DNA of 64,000 nt from Saturnia japonica (taxonomy: Eukaryota > Arthropoda > Insecta > Lepidoptera > Saturniidae): positions 15,291,327-15,355,326 of the forward strand of contig CM065313.1 in the NCBI GenBank assembly GCA_033032175.1, written 5' to 3'. The position numbers and the translations under genes were made by a program. The notes beneath the pieces were generated by a model that saw only the letters and a list, made by a program, of their open reading frames with translations, made no database searches and had not been told where the DNA came from. Of this stretch, positions 38,101-48,830 are shown in pieces; the first letter of the stretch is position 1, and the number at the start of each line of letters is the position of its first letter.

Positions 38101-38748
38101 AAGTTGAGATCAGATCTTAGTTGGACCCCAAGGAGCTCAAGGTGGGAACGATTTTTGCAAAGTTAGGTTAGATATAGCAAATAAAATTTGCAGCATTATC
38201 GAACGAGGAAGATAATTTATTCCATTACCTACTTTACTGCAGTTACTGGATGATATCGTAGCGTGGTAGTATTTAGTAGCCAGGAACATGTAATTAGATT
38301 GCATCTCCTCTCAACCGTCGCTCGGTCTAGTAATTAAGGTTGTGACGTCAACCCTGCTCCGACATGACTTACATATTAATATTAGTCACATGTTGATCAC
38401 GTTTATGGAATAATAATAATTACTTAGTAACTTAAGCAATCAGTTTGAGATTATGGATAGGCACTTAATTATCGTCGACTTTAATATAATTAACAGATGC
38501 TCAAAATTTAAGTGATCATTAGTTGATTTATTAACCCGTTGAATTTTTTTTAATAACTAACAACAGGAACAAGACAAAATATTATTTATTACAATTTATT
38601 TATTTAATTTATTATTATAATTTTTTTTAATAAAAACCTAATATTTGAAAATTAGTATGAATTTGACTAATAAAAATATCAGCCAACTGTAAAGGAGAAC
38701 ATTGTAATTTAAAAGTTTATATTTATTTAAAAACTAGAATCTCAATTA

Positions 38749-39910
38749 ATGTTGAGTTACGATGTGGCTCAAGACTTTAACACGCTAAGCTTAGAGGGAT
38801 GTATAGTAAACTACAAATCCAACAGTTTGATGTCCAACGCGTACAAAATCTTCTCAACAGAACGTTTAACCAAGATTTTGGATGAGAACCCAACAATAGA
38901 TCGCATCTACACCATAAAACAAGTTATTCAGAAATGTAACGAATATGGTTTGAATACTTTGAATTTGTGGATTAATATAAACAAGGCATTTGACTCGATA
39001 AAACACACAAAAATTTAGGAATCTCTATAAACACAAAGATCAGACAAAAAATATATACCACTAATTACCAACATTACAGGAACATGAGAACAATAATACG
39101 AACAGAAAGAGCAGGGGAATATTTTCCAGTAAAAAGAGGAGTGAGACAAGGAGATCCTATGTGACCCAAAATTTTCTCAACAGTTCTTGAATATATATTT
39201 ATACGCCTCGAGTGGGACACTTACGGAATGAATATTCATGGAGTGGGATTAAACCACCTAAAATTTGTAGACTATCTAATACAAATTGCTGAAGATTGAA
39301 AAAGCTTGCAGGAGATGCTAGAACAGCTTGTTTATAAAAGTGATAAATTGGGACTATCAATGAATAATGCAAAAACTAAAGTATGTAATGACAAACCACG
39401 AAAAAGTACCAATAACAGTCAATAATAGAATATGTGAAAGTATACACATACCTCGTACATTTCAGATCTTAAAAAAACCGTAAAAATAAATAACAGAATA
39501 AATTAGGCATAGAAAAGATATTGGTATCTGAAGGAGATAATGATAAACCCTCACGTGCCGCTCAAAGCTAAAAGAAAAATATGCAATTCGTGTATTTTAC
39601 CTGACATGACGTAGGGATACCAAACATGGAGTCTAATAAATCATAATACAAGCAAATTGGAGACTGGCCAACAAAATATGGAACGAATCATTCTCAAAAT
39701 TAAAGACAAGATAAAACTAGATCCTACTATAAGAAGCCAAACTAGAATTACTGATATTACCTGTTGTATTATAGAATTAAAATTGAAGTGGGTAGGTCAT
39801 ATGATTAGGAGTAAAAAGGATAACTGGTCTAATGACACTACAGAGTGGTACCCAAGACAATATAAAAGAAAGAAAAGGGAAACAGCGTCGAAGATGGAAG
39901 GACGTTAAAA
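38749..39910 (+). pseudogene. RTE-like LINE reverse transcriptase remnant, copy A
   Basis: The first frame (38749-39018) contains 'LTKILDENPTIDRIYTIKQV' and 'KAFDSIKHTKI', matching the start of an RTE-type reverse transcriptase. The region that should read FADD reads FVDY at 39264-39275. The last frame (39657-39908) has the C-terminal 'LKLKWVGHMIRSKKDNWSND' and 'TEWYPRQYKRK' of the same family. Stops and shifts separate the parts, so it is a dead relic. Copy B keeps only the 3' half. Confidence 0.7.
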
Positions 39911-41219
39911 AGTTAGCTAGTGTTACTTGGAAAAGACAAGCATAAAACTGCTTACTGAGAGACTTGATCTAAACTGAAAAACAAGACAATCTTGACGTAC
40001 TGGTGTCAAATAATTAAAAATATATATTGTATTTATAGCGTTAAGTTAAAGGCTATTAGTATTATTATTATAATCTTAGAGGGAGTGGTGCTTAAGTGCA
40101 ACTGTCAGAGTACACCTATGGGTGTTATCTTTGTATTAGGTACATAAATGACAAAGTAATATTGCAACTAATTCCGGCTTAGTAGCTTTATATTTATGTT
40201 ATTTAATAGATTTAATCTCGAAAATATAATAAATGATTATAACACAGAAGTAGTGAACTCAATTCGCGCTAAGAATTCGCAAATTTTTAGTTGCTTTATT
40301 TACTTGCTTTATGTTTATATACTTTAATTAGTTGCAGTTATACGGTGTGCCAGTATAATGTTTCAAGAAATCCTTGCGGAAATTCCTTCCGTCCACAAAA
40401 CTATTTTAATTTGCTCGCAGAGAAGCCACAAATCTGACAAATTAACCACGTTTAGGAAATTGCAGTGTGGCTTTGTAGAGTGCGCTCGAAGCGACCGTTA
40501 TTATTAATTAGCTAATCGAGTTATTGATCGAGTTAATAGAAATATGTATTGCTGAATACGTTAAAGTAATAGAATACAGTTTAGAATCTGTGTTTTAAAA
40601 TGATGTTGGCTTTTACAGAGCTTACGTACGGACATTGTATCGAATGACGTGGTTTCAATCTACAATGCACCTAAGCTTTCGGTAATGAAAGACATCGTGA
40701 CTAAACATATTATTATATTTGCCTGTATCATGGTGAGTGTTCTAAAGGGTTGTCGGTATTACGAATATATCCTGAAGACATCTCTATTATGGACAGTGTT
40801 TTAAAGAACTGTTCAACGTAATTCCCTCTACTCCCTTCCCTAACAGAAACACAGACTTTTGGTTTCGGAGTCACATCATGTATATATGCGAGGAGTTAAT
40901 TTTCTGTTCTTCCCTATTCTTCCTACACATACCACACAGAGCGGCGGTTTTAAATTAAGTTGCCTGCCTCCTAGTCTGGTGCGGCCTTCGATAATATAGC
41001 TCAGTGAGCAATGGACGACAGACAACTATTTCGGTTGTTACATCCAATTGATTATATGGGAAGGAACATTAACCGCTAACCTTGAACTTCTGAAACTGCT
41101 AGCTCTCCTGATTCAGCCTAGAGCTTAGATACGTCAGCAATCCCAACGCTGCACACAAACGTGTTCAACCTCAATTGTTCTTCACCTCGTTCACGGAAGA
41201 TATATTATATTATTTTTAA

Positions 41220-42281
41220 ATGCACACTCGGAGCGGTGCGCTTATTCAACCGCGAGACGATCGGTCAATAGTGACTGCTCAACGTCTCTATCGTGCGGAA
41301 TATCGTACACGCCACGCGCCAAGTGACGATAGCATTAGGAAATGGATCAGGATGTTCGAGAATACAGGTGCGACAGTTAAAATTCAAAACTCTGGTCGTC
41401 CTCGTTCAGTTCGCGATGAAGAAACAATTGAAGAAGTTGAGGCGTCGGTTCGTCAAAATCCGTCTTTATCCATCCGAAAGCGAAGCCAAGCGTTGAACAT
41501 CAAAAAATCGTCTTTATATTCGATTTTAAAGAAAGACTTACATCTAAAAGCCTATAAAATTCAATTGGTTCAAGAATTGAAGGATACGGACTATGCTAAT
41601 CGACTGAATTTTGCGAACGAAATGCTGCAGCGATTTAACAACTTTAACAACATACTGTTCAGTGACGAAGCAAATTTTCACCTGAATGGTCATGTTAATA
41701 AGCAGAATTGTCGGTACTGGGCAGTGGAGAATCCGAGACGAAAGCATGAACGACGCCTGCATAGCCCAAACGTCGTTGTTTGGGCCGCTATGTCTGCTAA
41801 AGGCATAATTGGTCCTTATTTTCATGAAGATCAACGAGGCCGAGCAATTAATGTGAATAGTGACCGTTATTGCGATATGTTGCGAAATTTTTTGGTCCCA
41901 GAGTTTCAGGAGTTTGCAGGTTTCAACTCAAGAACGTGGTTCCAGCAAGATGGGGCCACTTGCCATACCTCAAATGACTCAATGGAAGTTGTTAACGAAT
42001 TATTCCCTAATAAAATCATTTCGCGAAGGGGTAACATCAACTGGCCTCCCAGAAGCCCCGACCTTAGCCCGCTTGACTATTTTGCATGGGGATACCTTAA
42101 AAGTAAGGTTTATCAAAACAATCCGACGAATCTAACCCAGTTAAAGCAAAACATCAGGTCAGAAATGGCAGCAATATCGATAGCTATGTGTCAACGTGTT
42201 ATCGCCAATCTTCGTTTCCGTTTAGAAGAGTGCCAGCAACGTAACGGTCATCATTTGGATAACATCATCTTTTCCAAATAA
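41220..42281 (+). CDS. Mariner/Tc1-like transposase, chimeric N-terminus
   Basis: An open 353-codon frame. Two helix-turn-helix units (about residues 18-54 and 80-118) are joined through a GRPR motif (59-62). The DDE domain has aspartates D149 (FSDEANF), D244 (QQDGATCH) and D286 (SPDLSPLDY), with 41 residues between the last two, i.e. DD41D spacing. Residues 1-15 are translated from copy A flanking DNA, not from the transposon: the family's own N-terminus, seen at 898-963, is replaced. The C-terminus is complete. The protein might be made if transcribed, but lacks the first roughly 22 native residues and the promoter-bearing left end. It is a transposase relic, not a host gene. Confidence 0.85.
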   Translation: MHTRSGALIQPRDDRSIVTAQRLYRAEYRTRHAPSDDSIRKWIRMFENTGATVKIQNSGRPRSVRDEETIEEVEASVRQNPSLSIRKRSQALNIKKSSLYSILKKDLHLKAYKIQLVQELKDTDYANRLNFANEMLQRFNNFNNILFSDEANFHLNGHVNKQNCRYWAVENPRRKHERRLHSPNVVVWAAMSAKGIIGPYFHEDQRGRAINVNSDRYCDMLRNFLVPEFQEFAGFNSRTWFQQDGATCHTSNDSMEVVNELFPNKIISRRGNINWPPRSPDLSPLDYFAWGYLKSKVYQNNPTNLTQLKQNIRSEMAAISIAMCQRVIANLRFRLEECQQRNGHHLDNIIFSK

Positions 42282-42388
42282 TTCTCCAATTCATATGCTA
42301 ATAATAAACAATAAACTTTTTTATTGCATACAAATAATTTTTGTTTCATTGAACTTACAAATACCCGATACCCTTTCTGGACACCTTG
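41265..42388 (+). mobile_element. Mariner-type (DD41D-like) transposon, 5'-truncated
   Basis: It lies exactly between duplication copies A and B. The right terminal inverted repeat (42357-42389) is intact and followed by TA (42389-42390), the target dinucleotide. The left repeat and about 185 bases are gone. The left junction with copy A falls in a 4-bp overlap, TCAA (41265-41268), present both in the transposon (961-964) and at the end of copy B (48478-48481). With one terminal repeat missing it should be immobile. Confidence 0.88.
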
Positions 42389-42389
42389 T
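42357..42389 (-). repeat. Right terminal inverted repeat of mariner-type element
   Basis: Reverse complement of 781-813; ends '...ggacaccttg' followed by TA. Confidence 0.85.
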
Positions 42390-42519
42390 ACAATTTCACA
42401 AAATATAATAAGAAAAACCAACCTTAACCTTATTGTCTTGTCATTAATAAAATGTTTTAGGCTTATAATGTTATAGGCATCGTAGTTCTTATGAGAAATT
42501 AGGAGGTCAGCACAAGAAC

Positions 42520-42720
42520 CAAAATCACCGACTAATCGGAAGACGCGACGTAGGAGACAGCAGGAAAACCTGCTACAAGGTGGACCGACAACCTAATGAA
42601 GGTTGCGAGAACTCGCTAGTACTCGTAGAAAGCATCGCAGAATCGATCATTATTACAATCATTGGGGGAGGTCATTGTCCAGCAATGGACATCTTTCAGC
42701 TGAGAATATGATGTTGATAA
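42520..42720 (+). pseudogene. RTE-like LINE 3' end
   Basis: The decayed translation 'WTDNLMKVARTR...SLGEVIVQQWTSF' matches the usual C-terminus of RTE-type LINEs ('GEAYVQQWT'), with stops inside. Most of it (from 42588) is absent from copy A. Confidence 0.6.
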
Positions 42721-43189
42721 TTTACATAAAACATTTATATAATAAAAACTTTGCATATTTGATATTCAAAACATATAGGTATATTGATAATAATTAAATT
42801 CTAAAATATCTCCAACGACATAGTTTCAAGATTAACGATAACAAGCCTCTGAAATATTTGACATCAAATATTCATAAATCCTGAACATACTTCTCGAAAT
42901 ATTTACAAACATCGCTTAAAATTAAGCATGAAATAAATTTTTTCATTCCATTATTATTAATTATGAAAGTAGTTTAACAGTTTCATAAATTGAATTTATA
43001 TTTAAGTACGACACTATAATTTCTTAATTTATGAGAGATTTAAATACCGTTTCACAAAATAAAAACCTTTTATTCCTATTGATTTTTTAACCAATTGATA
43101 AAAATTACGGAGGTTAGGTAATCGATTCGAATGCATTTTTTTCATGTAATACAGATACCTTAGCATACGCGCATGGGCTCGATATTACC

Positions 43190-43680
43190 TGATGGTAAGT
43201 AAAGATGAGCCCGACGATGAATCGAGTTGACCTATTAAATACCTATTTACTCTTCGCTTGAAGACTAAGACTTGAAGGTAGACGAGAAAATAGATGCCGG
43301 GAGTGAATTCCACTCTTTTGCCGTTCGCATAATGAACGACGAAGCGAATCGCTTCATATGAATCGGGGGAATTTCCACAACGTAAGGGGGGAAACCATCA
43401 CGGCATCAAGTTGTCCTATGGTGGAATTAACTCTTGCAATTCCTGTGCACACTCTCCAAAGTGTAGTCTGTAAAACACCAATGGAGTCGAGAGCGGCTAA
43501 TTCATATTTGGCTGATCCATCCCAAAGGTGATAGCAGTATTCCACACGTGATAGTACCTGTGCTTGATATAGGCTAAGAAGCTGATTTGTTGTGAAATAA
43601 CGCCTAACCTTGATGAGAATCCCCAATGTCTTGGCAGCTGTTCTCTTGCCTTTATCACGATCAAATGCCCAAAGTTCAAG
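43190..43680 (-). pseudogene. LINE reverse transcriptase C-terminus, copy B
   Basis: Duplicate of 37601-38100. 'LSRVEYCYHLWDGSAKYELA' is encoded within 43354-43626. It has the same internal deletion plus further small indels. Confidence 0.65.
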
Positions 43681-44083
43681 GAGGGAACGGTTTTTGCAAA
43701 GTTAGGTTAGATATAGCAAATAACATTTGCAGCATTATCGAACGAGGAAGATAATTTATTCCATTACCTGCAGTTACCTTTGGATGATATCGTAGCGTGG
43801 TAGTATTTAGTAGCCAGGAACATGTAATTAGATTGCATCTCCTCTCAACCGTCGCTCGGTCTAGTAATTAAGGTTGTGACGTCAACCCTGCTCCGACATG
43901 ACCTACATATTAATATTAGTCACATGTTGATCACGTTTATGGAATAATGATAATTACTTAGTAACTTAAGCAATCAGTTTGAGTTTATGGATAGGCACTT
44001 AATTATCGTCGACTTTAATATAATTAACAGATGCCCAAAATTTAAGTGATCATTAGTTGAATTATTAACCGGTTAATTTTTTG

Positions 44084-44257
44084 ACGTGACAACGTCTTAT
44101 CAATTGGTTTGCCGGGTGACACTTCAAGAAACTGCGTTACGCTCCGCTCACGTTATGCGCTCACAATGAGAGCGAGTGAGAGGCACGCGTCCCTTCCACT
44201 CGGGCATGGTTAGCCCGCCTAAGAGCGAGAGAGACAGACATAAAGTCGTTGTCACGT
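44084..44257. mobile_element. Small MITE-like insertion, present only in copy B
   Basis: It is bounded by perfect 11-bp inverted ends 'acgtgacaacg' and 'cgttgtcacgt'. The GC-rich interior ('gcgttacgctccgctcacgt') differs from the surroundings. Copy A lacks it at the matching position (about 38540). Confidence 0.6.
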
Positions 44258-44434
44258 AAAACTTTCGCCCGTATACCGACTTTACAGGCAACCTTTTTTT
44301 TTTTAATAACTACAACAGGAACAAGACAAAATATTATTTATTACAATTTATTTAATTTATTATTATTTATTTTTTTACAAAATCCTAATATTTGAAAATT
44401 AATATGAATTTGACTAATAAAAATATCAGCCAAC

Positions 44435-46520
44435 ATTCCCCGACCCTCAAGAGTTCCTCTCGCCGGCGATGCCTCCCCCGGGAGATGTTGCTGCGGAGGA
44501 GCCGGCTATGCCCCATCCTGTAACTGATATGGAGATGGGGCTGGTGACGGAGCGCCTCCGCAGAGGACGGGGTTCCGGGCCAGGTGTTATCGGTGGCGTT
44601 GGGTCACATGGGTGGGAATGCTTCGGGAGCTGTTTGAGCGGTGTTTGTCAGTTGGACAGTTCCCGAAACTTCGGAAGGAGGGGCGGCTCTACCTTCTGGC
44701 GAAGGAGGGCCGCCCTCCGAATTGCCCGTCGGCGTACCAGCCCTTGGTGTTGCTGGATGATATGGGGAAGCTTTTTGAGCGGATAGTGGCTTCCCGTGTC
44801 ATCCAGCATATTGAAGAAGTGGGGCCGACATTGTCTGACGGGCAGTTCGGCTTCCGGAGAGGGCGCTCAACGTTGGACGCCCTCTCCCACCTGAAGAGCC
44901 TGTATGCGGGGGTGACCGGAGGTGGAGGTAGGTTGTTGGCGTTGTCGCTCGACATCGCCAACGCCTTCAATAGCCTGCCGCATGGGGTTTTACGAGAGGC
45001 ACTCCGATATCACGGAGGTCCCTCGTACCTGCGGCGGCTGTTGGAGGACTACCTCCAGGGTAGGGTGGTCGCCTACGTGGACGGGCAAGGGACTATCGTC
45101 CGACGAGAGGTGAGGTGTGGCGTTCCACAGCGGTCGGTGTTGGGGCCGCTCCTGTGGAACATGGGCTACGACTGGGTGCTCCGCGTAGCGCTCCCTTCGG
45201 GGGTGCGCATAATCTCTCGCGGATGACTCCCTAGTCGTGGCCCAGGGGGTCAACTGGGAAGAAGTTACGCGCCTGGACACGCTGGGAGTGTCCCTCGTGG
45301 TCAGGCGTATAGGATTGTTGGGCCTCAGGGTGGCGGTAGAGAAAACCGAGGCCCTACTGTTCCACGGGCCTCGGTGTGGACCGCCATCTGGGGCCCACAT
45401 ACAAGTTGAGGGGGCGAGAGTCCGGGTTGGGGCCCAGATGAAACATCTGGGCCTCATCCTGGACGGACGTTGGCGGTTCGAGTCCCATTTCAAGGGACTC
45501 GAACCGCGGTTGGTGGGAGCGGCGGCGGCTCGTGGTAAGCTTCTCCCGAATTCGGGAAGGCTGGGCGCGAGCTACCGCCGCTTATTTGCGGGAGTCGTTC
45601 GAAGCATGGCCGTCTACGGGGCTCCGATCTGGGTGGATGCTCTCAGCGCCACAAACAGACATGTGCTGCGTGCAGCACAGCGCGTGGTGGCGCTGAGGTC
45701 CATCCGCGGGTACAGATCGGTGTCCGCGGGGGCGGCCTTGGTGCTCGCCGGCTCCCCACCGTGGGATTGGAGGCGGAGGTGTTCGCCGCCGTGTATAGGA
45801 ACATGGCGGCGAGGAGGGAAAGAATAGGGCCTCCAGCTCCCACAGAGGTAGCCAACATGAGGAGGGCCCTAAAGGTAATTAGGAGATGGGGGGAGGACCT
45901 GGCGGACGAGCGTTATGGTAAATATACCATAGACGCCGTCCGCCCGGTCCTAAGAGAGTGGTGTAGGAGGGAGCATGGCTCCTTTCTGGGTGTGCTGCGT
46001 GGGAGAGCCAGCGCCAGGCTCTGACCGCGGTGGTAGGAGGGGACCTTTTGCTCCCGAGTGTGGTTAGCGCCATGCTCGGCAGTGAGAGGTCGTGGGAGGC
46101 GGTGGCCTCCTTCTGCGAGGAAGTAATGTCGCAGAAGGAGGCTGCGGAGAGAGCACGCGAAGGTGATCCTCTGAGCGGTCCTCTCCACCAAAGACGAACG
46201 GGCGGCAGGAGGAGGCGATTCGTCCGCCAACTTGGGGTCTTTCCATTGTACAGGTTCGGCGGCTGTGGGAAACAGTTAGAGTTGTATCGAATTGTCTCCC
46301 TTTGTGGTGGCTCGGCAGTAGTAGCTGGGCCTGCCGCCGTGGCGACGTGGTTGAATGCAACCGCGAGCCCATGACACCCCACTAAGGCGGCTGAGGTACA
46401 CCGTGGAGTTTTAGTGAGTAAGAGTCTCACATAACCACTCATCCGTCCCCCTCCCCCCCCCCCGGCGGGTGTGTACCCATGACGGGTTTCTCCACGTTAA
46501 AAAAAAAAAAAAAAAAAAAA
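44435..46520 (+). mobile_element. R1-clade LINE, 5'-truncated, with poly-A tail
   Basis: GC-rich insertion in copy B, from just after 'atatcagccaac' (44434) to a 22-A tail at 46499-46520. It contains reverse transcriptase and downstream ORF2 sequence. Copy A has 626 bp (38688-39313) between the same flanks, so there is a target deletion, not a duplication. The 3'UTR (about 46375-46498) includes a C-run near 46450-46463. Confidence 0.85.
44440..46374 (+). pseudogene. R1-clade LINE ORF2 remnant (reverse transcriptase)
   Basis: The first long frame (44612-45226) has 'LLDDMGKLFERIVASRV', 'DGQFGFRRGRSTLDALSHLK', 'ALSLDIANAFNSLPHG' (motif A) and 'RCGVPQRSVLGPLLWN'. The catalytic YADD is hit by a frameshift near 45213: the expected tyrosine is lost and ADDSLVVAQG continues in another frame (45237-45827). 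A second shift lies near 45765 (...SPPWD/LEAEVFAAVY). A third, with a deletion, lies near 45985. That deletion removes the C-terminal CCHC-type zinc finger, and 'CAAWESQRQALTA' follows (to 46374). The clade call rests on resemblance to R1/TRAS/SART-type elements. It is inactive. Confidence 0.75.
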
Positions 46521-47118
46521 GATGCTAGAACAGCTTGTTTATGAAAGTGAAAAATTGGGACTATCAATGAATAATGCAAAAACTAAAGTAATGACAAACC
46601 ACGAAAAAGTATCAATAACAGTCAATAATAGAATATGTGAAAGTATACACATACCTAGTACATTTCAAATCTTCAAAAATACCGTAAAAATAAATAACAG
46701 AATAAATTAGGCATAGAAAAGATATTGGTATCTGAAGGAGATAATGATAAACCCTCACGTGCCGCTCAAAGCTAAAAGAAAAATATGCAATTCGTGTATT
46801 TTACCTGTCATGACGTAGGGATGCCAAACATGGAGTCTAATAAATCATAATACAAGCAAATTGGAGACTTGCCAACAAAATATGGAACGAATCATACTCA
46901 ACATTAAAATTAAAGACAAGATAAAACTAGATCCTACTATAAGAAGCCAAACTAGAATTACTGATATTACCTGTTGTATTATAGAACTAAAATTGAAGTG
47001 GGTAGGTCATATGATTAGGAGTAAAAAGAATAACTGGTCTAATGACACTACAGAGTGGTACCTAAGACAATATAAAAGAAAGAAAAGGGAAACAGCGTCG
47101 AAGATGGTAGGACGTTAA
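46521..47118 (+). pseudogene. RTE-like LINE remnant, copy B (3' half)
   Basis: Two frames, 46522-46710 ('LVYESEKLGLSMNNAKTKVM') and 46861-47118 ('ELKLKWVGHMIRSKKNNWSN'), match the RTE relic at 39314-39910. The 5' half was removed when the R1-clade LINE inserted directly upstream. Confidence 0.7.
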
Positions 47119-48481
47119 AAAATTAGCTGGTGTTACTTGGAAAAGACAAGCTTGAGCTAAACTGAAAAACAAGACAATCTTGACGTACTGGTGTCAAATA
47201 ATTAAAAATATATATTGTACTTATAGCGTTAAGTTAAAGGCTATTAGTATTATTATTATAATCTTAGAGGGAGTGGTGCTTAAGTGCAACTGTCGGAGTA
47301 CACCTATGGTATTATGGTATAGTATTATCTTTGTATTAGGTACATAAATGACAAAGTAATATAGCAACTAATTCCGGCTTGGTAGTTTTATATTTATGTT
47401 ATTTAATAGATTTAATCTCGAAAATATAATAAATGATTATAACACAGAAGTAGCGAACTCAATTCACACTAAGAATTCGCAAATTTTTAGTTGCATTATT
47501 AACCAATACTTTATTTAGTTGCTTTATATTTATATACTTTAATTAGTTGTAGTTATACGGTGTGCCAGTATAATGTTTCAAGAAATCCTTGCGGAAACTT
47601 CCTTCCGACCACAAAACTATTTTAATTTGCTCGCAGAGAAGCCACAAATCTGACAAATTAACCACGTTTAGGAAATTGCAGTGTGGCTTTGTAGAGTGCG
47701 CTCGAAGCGACCGTTATTATTAATTAGCTAATCGAGTTATTGATCGAGTTAATAGAAATATGTATTGCTGAATACGTTTAAGTAATAGAATACAGTTTAG
47801 AATCTGTGTTTTAAAATGATGTTGGCTTTTAAAGAGCGTACGTACGGACATTGTATCGAATGACGTGGTTTCAATCTACAATGCACCTAAGGTTTCGGTA
47901 ATGAAAGACATCGTGACTAAACATCTCATATTTGCCTGTATCATGGTGAGCGTTCTAAAGGGTTGTCTGTATTATGAATATATCCTGAACACATCTCTAT
48001 TATGGACAGTGTTTTAAAAAACTGTTCAACGTAATTCCCTCTACTCCCTTCCCTAACAGAAACACAGACGTTTGGTTTTGGAGTCACATCATGTATATAT
48101 GCGAGGAGTTAATTTTCTGTTCTTCCCTATTCTTCCTACACATACCACACAGAGCGGCGGTTTTAAATTAAGTTGCCTGCCTCCTAGTCTGGTGCGGCCT
48201 TCGATAATATAGCTCAGTAAGCAATGGACGACAGACAACTATTTCAATTGTTACATCCAATTGATTATAAGGGAAGGAATATCAACCGCCAACCTTGAAC
48301 TTCTGAAACTGCTTCCTCTCCTGATTCAGCCTAGAGCTTAGATACGTCAGCAATCCCAACGCTGCACACAAACGTGTTCAACCTCAATTGTTCTTTACCT
48401 CATTCACGGATTATATATTATATTATTATTAAATGCACACACGGAGCGGTGCGCTTATTCAACCGCGAGACGATCGGTCAA

Positions 48482-48705
48482 CGTATTTCGAAGTAATATG
48501 GTGTCGTCACACCCACTCGAGCGATAAGATCTCAATAAATTTCGGTAAAGCGTGGCAGCGGCGTCCCTTCAACGGTGACGTCGAATGACGCACCAGCGAC
48601 GTCAGCCAATTAGCATTAGGAAGGACACAGATCAGATGTCGGAGCGTCCGATTTAATTTTGACCAATATAATCAAGAAAATGAACGAATTGATATAATTG
48701 GCTCA
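48482..48705. other. Unduplicated flank, GC-richer than average
   Basis: An ATG frame starting inside copy B at 48434 continues through this flank for about 51 codons to a TGA. No family is recognised. Confidence 0.35.
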
Positions 48706-48830
48706 AATATCATGTCGGCCAAAAGACATCCACTGCTGGACATAGGCCTCCCCCAAAGTTCGCCACAATGACTGGTCCTGCGCTATTTGCATCCAGCGGG
48801 TTCCCGCAATGTTGGCTAGGTCACAGTTTT
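48706..48830 (-). pseudogene. RTE-like LINE C-terminal fragment, minus strand
   Basis: The reverse complement reads 'LANIAGTRWMQIAQDQSLWR' then 'TLGEAYVQQWMSFG', the typical C-terminus of RTE-type LINEs. Confidence 0.6.

Larger units (their letters stand above)
37206..41268. repeat. Tandem duplication, copy A
   Basis: The sequence from 'tacaatttcacaaaatataa' to '...gatcggtcaa' recurs in the same order and orientation at 42389-48481. Sampled segments match at roughly 97-98 percent by eye (for example 40441-40640 against 47650-47850). Copy A lacks three segments found in B: 401 bp at 42588-42988, a MITE-like insertion near 44084-44257, and an R1-clade LINE. It retains 626 bp (38688-39313) that B lost. 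Confidence 0.9.
42389..48481. repeat. Tandem duplication, copy B
   Basis: Direct repeat of 37206-41268, enlarged by a 401-bp segment (42588-42988), a MITE-like insertion and an R1-clade LINE. After 48481 the sequence continues into unduplicated DNA ('cgtatttcgaagtaatatgg'), which marks the distal breakpoint. Confidence 0.9.

Noticed and set aside
41220..42281. 353-codon open frame as a host gene
   Set aside because: It has DDE transposase motifs, a terminal inverted repeat and a second copy elsewhere; it is a transposon.
37206..48481. Dismissing the duplication as certain assembly error
   Set aside because: The junction inside a transposon at a microhomology and differing insertions fit a real event, but uncollapsed haplotypes remain possible and are stated as the main alternative.
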